A DNA stretch of 64,000 nucleotides from Maribacter aquimaris. Lineage in GTDB: Bacteria > Bacteroidota > Bacteroidia > Flavobacteriales > Flavobacteriaceae. This document shows positions 18,136-25,941 of the stretch, one piece after another. The stretch lies in the NCBI RefSeq assembly GCF_014596745.1, contig NZ_JABTCF010000013.1, positions 98,082-162,081 on the forward strand, written 5' to 3'. Position 1 is the first letter of the stretch; each line of letters opens with the position of its first letter. Below the pieces are notes generated by a model that saw only the letters and a list, made by a program, of their open reading frames with translations, was not told where the DNA came from and did no database searches. Both the position numbers and the translations under genes were made by a program.

Positions 18136-18306
18136 ATGAAGACAACACTACTTATTAAGAAAATTTATTTGGATGGATTTCGGGATTTGGGACACTTGAT
18201 TGTGAAAAATTATTTCAAGGTTTTTGCATGGTTCTGTTTTGTGATGTTTTTTATAGCACTATATGCTTTCGTATTTAGAGTGTCTACAGGATTCGCTTTT
18301 GATTAG
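18136..18306 (+). CDS. 56-aa membrane protein, conserved flavobacterial small-protein type
   Basis: ATG at 18136 to TAG at 18304-18306 encodes 56 residues. A basic amphipathic start (MKTTLLIKKIYLDGF) is followed by a single strong membrane segment (about residues 29-47, with WFCFVMFFIALYAFVF) and a short tail RVSTGFAFD. I recall a very similar short family (possibly DUF6747) in Flavobacteriia, but could not search. It stands alone between the dehydratase and the acyltransferase-like gene. Function unknown. Confidence 0.65.
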   Translation: MKTTLLIKKIYLDGFRDLGHLIVKNYFKVFAWFCFVMFFIALYAFVFRVSTGFAFD

Positions 18307-18419
18307 GGGATATCTCACTTTTAGTGGTTGGTTCTGGAAAGTAATAAGGAAAATAGTGGTACTTTAGTGAGTGGAGTCACGTGTCACTATTTGTAGAATC
18401 TAAGCCAACCAATACAAGT

Positions 18420-19523
18420 ATGAAAAGATTTAAAGCACTGGATGTCTTCCGGGGGTTGACCATTTGTTTGATGATCGTTGTGAATACACCCGGAGATCAC
18501 CTTTTCACCTTTGCACCATTACTACATGCCAAATGGCACGGATTTACACCAACCGATTTGGTTTTTCCTTCCTTTCTTTTTGCCGTGGGCAATGCTTTTG
18601 CTTTTGTAAAAACACGCTGGGGCGATAAGTCCTTGTCCGAGGTTTTTGGAAAAATCCTAAAACGTACCTTGATTATTTTCCTACTGGGATATCTCATGTA
18701 TTGGATTCCGTTCGTGTCATGGACAGACACTGGGGACCTTGCATTTGTTCCTTTTAGCGAAACAAGGATATTGGGGGTATTGCAGCGAATCGCATTATGT
18801 TATTTCATGGGGGCCATCATGATCTATTTTTTGACAAACCGACAACTTTTAATAGGGTCGGGAATCCTATTGTTGGGGTATTGGTTGTTGCTCTATGCCT
18901 TTGGTGACTATACGTTGGAAGGCAATTTCGTTAGAACAATAGACCAGTTTGTTTTTGGTGATGCCCATTTGTATATGGGTGACGGTATCCCTTTTGATCC
19001 GGAAGGACTCTTAAGTACCCTGCCGGCAATATGTAATGTGATAGCAGGGTATTTGGTTGGGAAATATGTTATTGATGGAGGGGTCGATTTTAAAAAGCTC
19101 GCTAAAATGCTAATGGTCGGGACCGGCCTATTGATCGTGGCGTATTTTTGGGATTTGAGTTTTCCTGTCAACAAGAAATTATGGACAAGCTCTTTCGTCG
19201 TCCTTACCGTAGGGATGGATATGATACTGCTTTCAGTACTGATTTATGGGATAGATTTGGTCAGAAAACCCGTGAACTTCAACTTCTTTGAGATTTTCGG
19301 GAAGAATCCCCTGTTCATATACCTACTGTCTGAATACTTGGCAATAGGAATGCACTTTGTAAGGGTAGATGGCGAGCAGTCTTTGTTCAACTATATTTAT
19401 GAAAAAGGTTTCAGTTGGATCGGCCATTACTTCGGGTCGCTTGCCTTTGCCTTGGCTTTTATGCTATTGTGCTGGACTGTTGGTTGGTGGTTGAACAAGA
19501 AAAAAATATACATCAAGGTGTAG
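18420..19523 (+). CDS. Polytopic membrane acyltransferase-like protein (HGSNAT/DUF5009 type)
   Basis: The 367-aa protein has about ten membrane helices. It opens with MKRFKALDVFRGLTICLMI and PTDLVFPSFLFAVGNA, the signature of the DUF5009/DUF1624 group related to heparan-alpha-glucosaminide N-acetyltransferase. Family members are thought to move acetyl groups across the membrane onto sugars. The ATG at 18420 puts the conserved RGLTI motif near the N-terminus; a GTG 39 bases earlier is in frame but less likely. It may acetylate amino sugars from glycans handled elsewhere in the genome, which is inference. Confidence 0.85.
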   Translation: MKRFKALDVFRGLTICLMIVVNTPGDHLFTFAPLLHAKWHGFTPTDLVFPSFLFAVGNAFAFVKTRWGDKSLSEVFGKILKRTLIIFLLGYLMYWIPFVSWTDTGDLAFVPFSETRILGVLQRIALCYFMGAIMIYFLTNRQLLIGSGILLLGYWLLLYAFGDYTLEGNFVRTIDQFVFGDAHLYMGDGIPFDPEGLLSTLPAICNVIAGYLVGKYVIDGGVDFKKLAKMLMVGTGLLIVAYFWDLSFPVNKKLWTSSFVVLTVGMDMILLSVLIYGIDLVRKPVNFNFFEIFGKNPLFIYLLSEYLAIGMHFVRVDGEQSLFNYIYEKGFSWIGHYFGSLAFALAFMLLCWTVGWWLNKKKIYIKV

Positions 19524-19848
19524 TTCTTATCGATTCAAGAAAACCATTTGTAAACACCTTATTCCCTTTAACACAATTGAAAAAGCATATTGGATCCAAG
19601 AATTGGAAGCCGATACGTTAAATATTTTTATTTATATGGAAATAATCCAAAAAATAGGAAATATTCCATAATTTAGCTGTCCCTTTTAGTGAAACCTAGT
19701 TTTGGCAAGCATGTAATGCGATGACAAAATAAATGGTTGAACTAACCCTGACGTTTACAGTCAGGGTCTCTGTTTGATTTTATTTTGGAGTTGTTCTATT
19801 CAAAGAAACCAAGGTTTACTAAGAGGAATATTATTTCGTAGGATAGTT
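19524..19848. other. Intergenic stretch with hairpin before dinB
   Basis: No supportable gene. It holds a hairpin at 19745-19767 (ACCCTGAC, 7-base loop, GTCAGGGT) with a modest T-rich tail, and a TAGTTTTG box near 19696 that could be the -7 element of the dinB promoter, although its -33 element is weak. No LexA/UmuD-like regulator gene is present here, although one often precedes this polymerase pair in related bacteria. Confidence 0.45.
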
Positions 19849-21063
19849 ATGCAAAAGACCATACTTCATTTAGATTTGGATACTTTTTTTGTATCCGTAG
19901 AACGGCTCTTGAACAGCGAGTTGCAAAATCGTCCCCTATTGGTGGGTGGTACCAGTGATCGGGGAGTGGTGGCGGCCTGTAGTTATGAAACCCGTGGTTT
20001 TGGGGTGCATTCCGGTATGCCCATGAAAATGGCGCGGGAATTATGTCCCGAGGCAGTCGTCATTAGGGGTAATGCGGGCACGTATAGCAAGCATTCCGAT
20101 ATGGTCACCGAGATCATCAAGGAACAGGTGCCCTTGTTCGAAAAATCGAGTATTGACGAATTTTATGCCGATCTCTCGGGCATGGACCGCTTTTTTGGTT
20201 GTTATCAATATGCTTCTGAACTCCGTAAGCGGATTATTAAGGAAACTGGCCTGCCTATTTCTTTCGGACTTTCGGCAAATAAAGTGGTATCAAAAGTGGC
20301 TACCGGTGAGGCCAAGCCAAACAATCAACTGAAAATCGATTTGGGCTATGAAAAACCTTTTTTGGCCCCTTTGTCGATAAAAAAAATACCCATGGTGGGC
20401 GATAAGACCTATCAGACCCTGCGCAATCTAGGATTACGGAAAGTAAAGACGGTTCAAGAAATGCCGATGGATTTGATGCAACGCGTGTTGGGAAAGAATG
20501 GGGAGGTGATCTGGAAGCGTGCCAATGGGGTAGACCATACACCCGTAATCCCTTTTTGTGAACGAAAATCCATTTCCAACGAACGTACTTTTGATAAGGA
20601 TACCATAGATGTGGTAAAGCTGAGGGGTATTCTTTTGGCGATGACCGAGAATCTGGCCTTTCAATTACGCAGGGGAGAAAAACTGACGGCCTGTATTGCC
20701 GTCAAGATCCGTTATTCCGATTTTAATACGTATTCCAAACAAATGCGTATTCCGTATACGAGTGCCGACCATATCCTTATTCCCAAGATTTTGGAACTAT
20801 TCAAAACATTGTACAACAGAAGGTTATTGGTGCGCTTGGTGGGCATACGGTTCAGTCATTTGGTATCGGGCAATTATCAGATCAACCTTTTTGACGATAC
20901 AGAGGAAGCGTTGAATCTTTATGCGGCCATGGATCGTATGCGGGAACGCTATGGGGATAAAAGTGTGGTACGGGCTTCGGCCATGGGGGCTAGGACCATT
21001 GGTAGAATGCATAACCCCTTTAATGGGCAACCCCCGGCCGTATTGGCACATCGGAAACAGTAG
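19849..21063 (+). CDS. dinB: Y-family DNA polymerase (DinB/Pol IV type)
   Basis: The 404-aa translesion polymerase has catalytic acidic motifs LHLDLDTFFVSVE (Asp9) and SSIDEFYADLSG near 105, the steric motif SYETRGFGV, the helix-hairpin-helix thumb region (KKIPMVGDKTYQTLRNLG) and a little-finger domain. The ATG at 19849 with AGGATAG just upstream is preferred over an earlier in-frame ATG. It resembles the DinB-like polymerase that Bacteroidota pair with an extra DnaE in a damage-mutagenesis unit, and such a DnaE follows at 22138. The last 12 codons and stop are repeated, in decayed form, in every unit of the array that follows. No beta-clamp motif was confirmed. Confidence 0.92.
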   Translation: MQKTILHLDLDTFFVSVERLLNSELQNRPLLVGGTSDRGVVAACSYETRGFGVHSGMPMKMARELCPEAVVIRGNAGTYSKHSDMVTEIIKEQVPLFEKSSIDEFYADLSGMDRFFGCYQYASELRKRIIKETGLPISFGLSANKVVSKVATGEAKPNNQLKIDLGYEKPFLAPLSIKKIPMVGDKTYQTLRNLGLRKVKTVQEMPMDLMQRVLGKNGEVIWKRANGVDHTPVIPFCERKSISNERTFDKDTIDVVKLRGILLAMTENLAFQLRRGEKLTACIAVKIRYSDFNTYSKQMRIPYTSADHILIPKILELFKTLYNRRLLVRLVGIRFSHLVSGNYQINLFDDTEEALNLYAAMDRMRERYGDKSVVRASAMGARTIGRMHNPFNGQPPAVLAHRKQ

Positions 21064-22083
21064 GTTGTGGGTTGCTTGTCACCTCGAGCGCAGTCGAGAG
21101 GTCCTTGAAGCATTGCAACTATCAACATGGGTCTCGACTGGGCTCGACCGGACATTGTGGGGATGATTATTGCTCAACGGGCAACTGCCGATTGTGTTGG
21201 TACATCGAAAACAATAGGTTGTGGGTTACTTGTCACCTCGAGCGCAGTCGAGAGGTCTTTGAAGCATTGCAACTATCAACATGGGTCTCAACTGGGCTCG
21301 ACCGGACATTGTGGGGATGATTATTGCTCAACCGGCAACTGCCGATTGTGTTGGTACATCGAAAACAATAGGTTGTGGGTTACTTGTCACCTCGAGCGCA
21401 GTCGAGAGGTCTTTGAGGCATTGTAATTATCAACATGGGTCTTAATTGGGCTCGACTGGACATTGTGGGGATGATTACTGCTCAACGGGCAACTGCCGAT
21501 TGTGTTGGTACATCGAAAACAATAGGTTGTGGGTTACTTGTCACCTCGAGCGCAGTCGAGAGGTCTTTGAGGTATTGTAGTTATCAACATGGGTCTCGAC
21601 TGCGCTCGACCGGACATATTGTGGGGGTGATTACTGTTCAACGGGCAACTGCCGACCGTATTGGCACATCGGAAACAGTAGGTTGTGGGTTACTTGTCGC
21701 CTCCAGCGCAGTCGAGAGGTCCTTGAAGCATTGCAACTATCAACATGGGTCTCAACTGGGCTCGACCGGACATTGTGGGGATGATTACTGCTCAACGGGC
21801 AACTGCCGGCCGTATTGGCACATCGGAAACAGTAGGTTGTGGGTTACTTGTCGCCTCGAGCGCAGTCGAGAGGTCTTTGAGGTATTGTAATTATCAACAT
21901 GGGTCTCGACTGCGCTCGACCGGACATTGTGGGGATGATTACTGCTCAACGGGCAACCCCCGACCGTATTGGCACGGCGAAAACAGTAGGTTGTGGGTTA
22001 CTTGTCGCCTCGAGCGCAGTCGAGAGGTCTTTGCGGTATTGTAATTATCAACATGGGTCTCAACTGCGCTCGACCAGACAGTA
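21061..22083. repeat. Tandem array of seven 154-bp units carrying relics of the dinB 3' end and REP-like palindromes
   Basis: The motif TAGGTTGTGGGTT recurs at 21061, 21215, 21369, 21523, 21679, 21833 and 21987: a 154-bp period (once 156), with the seventh unit partial. Each unit holds a palindrome of the form CTCGAGCGCAGTCGAGAG (first at 21083-21100) and, about 45 bases on, a second element TCTCGACTGCGCTCGACC or a mutated form, complementary to the first. Each full unit ends with a decayed copy of the last 36 bases of dinB (compare 21025-21060). 154 is not a multiple of three, so reading frames shift at each unit and the open frames inside are not genes. Units vary slightly (GATTGTGTTGG versus GGCCGTATTGG). 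Confidence 0.92.
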
Positions 22084-22137
22084 TGTAACGATTTATTTTG
22101 CCAACACCCAATATCTAACATCTAAAATCTAACGTCT

Positions 22138-25100
22138 ATCTATCTAAACTGTCACACATATTATAGCCTTCGCTTCGGAACCTTTTCCGAACTCGAACTC
22201 CTGCAATTGGCCCAAGCCAACCATGTGACCCAATTGGCACTGACCGATATCAACAACACCTCTGCCGGACTCAATTTCGTGCGTAAGGCCAAAGAGTTCA
22301 ATATACGGCCTATCTTGGGCATTGATTTCAGGAATGGGATAGATCCATGTTTTGTGGGTATTGCCAAAAACAATGAAGGTTATCAAGAGTTGAATGCTTT
22401 TTTATCATGGCATCTGCACAAAGGGGAAGAGCTGCCTGCCATTGCCCCACATTTTGATAATGCCTATGTCATTTATCCTTTTGAGAAAGTATTGCTCAAT
22501 GACCAGATTACCTTTTCCGATGATGAATATATTGGTATTTCGATTACCGACCTGAGGCGATTGCCTTTTTCCAAACTGGTGGAACTCAGGACTAAATTGG
22601 TGGTATTGCAACCCGTTACCTTTAGGAACAAACGCGATTTTAATGCGCATCGCCTCTTGCGGGCCATCGATAACAATGTGTTGTTGAGCAAACTTCCAAA
22701 GACCGAAGAAGCTTCAGAGGGCGAGAAGATGTATCCCGTACAGAATCTGGCAACAGCCTTTTCGGAGTATCCCTTTATTCTAGAGAATACCGAGAAGTTG
22801 ATGAATTCCTGTAGTATACATTTCGATTTTTCGGAAGGACGCGAACCCCAGAACCAGAAAACCTACTTAAAGACACAGGAAGAAGATGAAAGATTGCTCG
22901 AGGAACTATGCCAAAAAGGATTGCCGTATCGCTATCCCGAAGTGAACGAAACCATTTTGAACCGATTGCACAAAGAGTTGGGATTGATTAAGAAAATGGG
23001 GTTCATATCCTATTTTCTTATCAATTGGGATATTGTTTCCCATGCCCGAAAGAAGGGGTTTTTCTATGTAGGCCGGGGTAGTGGCGCCAATAGTATCGTG
23101 GCCTATCTATTGCGGATTACCGATGTGGATCCCATAGAGCTCGATCTATATTTTGAACGCTTTATTAACCTGTACCGGGTGAATCCGCCCGATTTTGATA
23201 TCGATTTTTCATGGCGTGACCGAGAGGAAATGACCCAGTATATTTTTGATACGTTCAAGAATGCGGTGCTTTTGGGAACGTATGTCACTTTTAAGCATCG
23301 TGGTGTGGTGCGGGAACTGGGCAAGGTGTTTGGGTTGCCCAAAAGTGAAATCGATCTATTGGCCAATGGGCGGCACCAACCCTCACGGTTGGATGAGGTT
23401 TCGAACCTGGTCTTAAAGTATGGGGAATTGATTAAGGGCATGCCCAATTATTTGAGCATTCACGCGAGTGGTATCCTGATCAGCGAAAAGCCGGCACATT
23501 ATTTTTCGGCCACCCATTTGCCTCCTAAGGGTTTTGCTACGGTTATGTTCGATATGGTCATTGCCGAGGATGTCGGACTGTATAAGTACGATATTTTGGG
23601 GCAACGGGGTCTGGCAAAGATTAAGGAGACCTTGGAGATTTTGGAAGCGAGTCGCCCTGAGGAAATGCCAAAGTTTGATATTCATGATATCAAGGCCTTC
23701 AAGAACGACCCCAATATCAATGATATGATAAAGACCGCCCAGTGCATGGGATGTTTTTATGTAGAATCACCCGCCATGCGTATGTTGCTCAAAAAATTAC
23801 AGGTAGATAATTATTTGGGTCTAGTGGCAGCAAGTTCGATCATACGGCCAGGAGTAGCTAAAAGTGGTATGATGCGTGAATATATTTTGCGGCATCGCAA
23901 TCCGGGGCGGGCCAAGGAAAAGGCACATCCGGTAATGTTGGATATCATGCCCGAGACCTATGGCGTCATGGTCTATCAGGAAGATGTGATCAAAGTGGCC
24001 AACTGCTTCGCTGGGCTTGATTTGGGTGAGGCCGACGTACTACGAAGGGGTATGAGTGGTAAGTTCCGGTCGCGGGAAGAGTTCCAAAAGGTAAAGGACA
24101 AGTTTATCGACAATTGCCGGGAAAAAGGGTATGACGATAAGCTTATTTTTGAGATTTGGGAGCAGATAGCCAGTTTTGCAGGCTATGCCTTTGCCAAGGG
24201 GCACTCGGCTTCCTATGCCGTGGAAAGCTATCAGAGCCTGTTTTTAAGGACGTACTATCCATTGGAATATATGGTGGCCGTACTCAATAATGGGGGCGGA
24301 TTCTACCGGGCCGAAAGTTATATCCATGAGGCACGGATGCTTGGGGCCACTATTCACGCCCCCTGTGTGAACAAAAGTCAACCCGCTAACTGCCTTTACG
24401 GTACACAGCTGTATTTAGGTTTTATGTACTTAAAGGAGTTGGAAAGCCGGGTTATGGAACGTATCCTTAAGGAACGGACAGCGAACGGACCTTTTACCTC
24501 TTTGGCCGATTTTCTAGATCGGGTAGTCATCTCTATAGAGCAGGTAAGCATACTTATCCGTATTGATGCTTTTCGGTTTACCCAGGTCAATCAGCACGAG
24601 TTGTTGTGGCAGGCGCATCTGTTCCTCTCCAAGGGAATGCGGGTGGAGCATCCCAAACTGTTTCCACCGCGGCATGAAAAGTTCAGTATTCCCAAGATGC
24701 ATACCACCGATCTTGAGATGGCCTTTACCCAATTGGAACTCCTGGGCTTTTGCCTGTGTAGTCCTTTTGGGTTGTTGAAAGAGCCGCTCAGGAACGACCA
24801 TGGTAGTAGGGACTTGGAACGCTATTTGGGTAACCATATCGATATTTATGGTTATTTGGTTACGGTCAAGAACACCAGTACCCATAATGGGAAGCGCATG
24901 TATTTCGCTACGTTGTTGGATCAACACGGGGAGGTGTTCGATACGGTATTGTTTCCGCCCGTAGCGGCCAAATACCATTTTAGGGGCAAGGGGGTGTACC
25001 GTTTTTACGGTAAGGTGGTGAGTGAGTTTGGGTTTTTGAGTATCGAGGTCATTAAAATGTTGAAACAGGATTATGTGCAAGACCCCCGTTATGCCGATAT

Positions 25101-25152
25101 GAAAACTGCGAACAAGGTGTTTAAAAAGAAGGAAAAAAGAATGGAAAATTAA
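22138..25152 (+). CDS. dnaE2: Second DNA polymerase III alpha subunit (DnaE2-like, error-prone type)
   Basis: This is a C-family polymerase of about 1004 residues without an exonuclease domain. The PHP domain starts YLNCHTYYSLRFGT, followed by the palm (GRGSGANSIVAYLL and PPDFDIDF with Asp352), thumb/fingers (VYQEDVIKVA, FAKGHSASYAVESYQ) and a C-terminal OB region. The conserved start lies in frame from 22141, after a stop at 22123-22125, yet no ATG, GTG or TTG precedes it; ATC at 22138 is where ATG would be expected. The first normal start, TTG 22207, would delete the first 23 residues of the PHP domain. I therefore give 22138, with the start uncertain. Paired with dinB it suits translesion synthesis. 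A GGDD-type or other partner gene is not seen. Confidence 0.85.
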   Translation: MYLNCHTYYSLRFGTFSELELLQLAQANHVTQLALTDINNTSAGLNFVRKAKEFNIRPILGIDFRNGIDPCFVGIAKNNEGYQELNAFLSWHLHKGEELPAIAPHFDNAYVIYPFEKVLLNDQITFSDDEYIGISITDLRRLPFSKLVELRTKLVVLQPVTFRNKRDFNAHRLLRAIDNNVLLSKLPKTEEASEGEKMYPVQNLATAFSEYPFILENTEKLMNSCSIHFDFSEGREPQNQKTYLKTQEEDERLLEELCQKGLPYRYPEVNETILNRLHKELGLIKKMGFISYFLINWDIVSHARKKGFFYVGRGSGANSIVAYLLRITDVDPIELDLYFERFINLYRVNPPDFDIDFSWRDREEMTQYIFDTFKNAVLLGTYVTFKHRGVVRELGKVFGLPKSEIDLLANGRHQPSRLDEVSNLVLKYGELIKGMPNYLSIHASGILISEKPAHYFSATHLPPKGFATVMFDMVIAEDVGLYKYDILGQRGLAKIKETLEILEASRPEEMPKFDIHDIKAFKNDPNINDMIKTAQCMGCFYVESPAMRMLLKKLQVDNYLGLVAASSIIRPGVAKSGMMREYILRHRNPGRAKEKAHPVMLDIMPETYGVMVYQEDVIKVANCFAGLDLGEADVLRRGMSGKFRSREEFQKVKDKFIDNCREKGYDDKLIFEIWEQIASFAGYAFAKGHSASYAVESYQSLFLRTYYPLEYMVAVLNNGGGFYRAESYIHEARMLGATIHAPCVNKSQPANCLYGTQLYLGFMYLKELESRVMERILKERTANGPFTSLADFLDRVVISIEQVSILIRIDAFRFTQVNQHELLWQAHLFLSKGMRVEHPKLFPPRHEKFSIPKMHTTDLEMAFTQLELLGFCLCSPFGLLKEPLRNDHGSRDLERYLGNHIDIYGYLVTVKNTSTHNGKRMYFATLLDQHGEVFDTVLFPPVAAKYHFRGKGVYRFYGKVVSEFGFLSIEVIKMLKQDYVQDPRYADMKTANKVFKKKEKRMEN

Positions 25153-25312
25153 ATAGAAGGAGGAAGGTAATAGGGATCAATTTGTAGTTTGGTCAATTTT
25201 TGAATTATCGAAATACGTATGCTTGACAACATTTTTTAGATATCTATGTACCTTTAATCTTATTTTAAATCAAAATGCCGAATTTTTAGTATAATCTAAA
25301 AAAGAGAAAAAT

Positions 25313-25921
25313 ATGTGGGACGAACGATATGCTGGTGAGGAATATGCCTACGGTATAGCACCCAATGCTTTTTTTAAAACCGTAATTGATGGGCGGAATC
25401 TTAGGGGCAGTATTTTATTGCCAGGGGAAGGAGAAGGGCGAAACGCTGTATATGCGGCAAAAGCCGGCTTACAGGTAAGTGCTTTTGACATCAGTATGGA
25501 AGGAAGGAACAAAGCCTTGAAATTGGCGGAAAAGGAAAAAGTGACAATCCATTATGAAGTCGGGGAGTTTTTCGATTTGTCCTTAGTGAATAAGGAATAT
25601 GATGCGGCAGCCCTTATTTTTTCGCATTTCCCACCCCAAATCGCATCAAAATACCATCGCAAAATAGCTGATTTACTAAAACCAGACGGACTTATGATTT
25701 TAGAAGGGTTCAGTGTTGGACATTTGGCGTTGCGAAAGTTGAATCCGGCAGTGGGCGGTCCTGGTAATATAGAAATGCTGTTTTCCAAGGATTCAATACA
25801 AAGGGATTTCCCGAATTTCGAGATCCTGCAACTTGAAGAGGTTGATGTTGAGTTGAAGGAAGGTGCCTTTCACAATGGTATAAGTAAGGTGATTCGGTTT
25901 ATAGGCAAGAAAAAAGGATAG
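25313..25921 (+). CDS. Class I SAM-dependent methyltransferase (TehB-like)
   Basis: The 202-aa protein has motif I as LLPGEGEGRNAVYAAKAG (about residue 38), the acidic ribose-binding position in VSAFDIS (Asp near 61), and motif IV as AALIFSHFPP. This pattern is shared with small methyltransferases of the tellurite-resistance/thiol S-methyltransferase kind. It stands alone; upstream, TTGACA near 25222 and TATGTA about 16 bases later could form a promoter. The substrate is unknown. Confidence 0.85.
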   Translation: MWDERYAGEEYAYGIAPNAFFKTVIDGRNLRGSILLPGEGEGRNAVYAAKAGLQVSAFDISMEGRNKALKLAEKEKVTIHYEVGEFFDLSLVNKEYDAAALIFSHFPPQIASKYHRKIADLLKPDGLMILEGFSVGHLALRKLNPAVGGPGNIEMLFSKDSIQRDFPNFEILQLEEVDVELKEGAFHNGISKVIRFIGKKKG

Positions 25922-25941
25922 TTCCCAAAAGACACAAAGAA

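Noticed and set aside
19551..19680. Open stretch reading IEKAYWIQELEADTLNIF before dinB
   Set aside because: It has no start codon and resembles no family I know; it may be a relic but cannot be supported.
21061..22083. Possible CRISPR array
   Set aside because: The period of 154 bp with near-identical whole units has no short repeat plus unique spacers, and no cas genes are nearby. The same holds for the 170-bp array at the window end.
21072..22132. Several overlapping open frames of 68-151 codons inside the 154-bp array
   Set aside because: They translate the repeat (for example CHLERSREVFEAL again and again), shift frame every unit because 154 is not divisible by three, and have no start signals.
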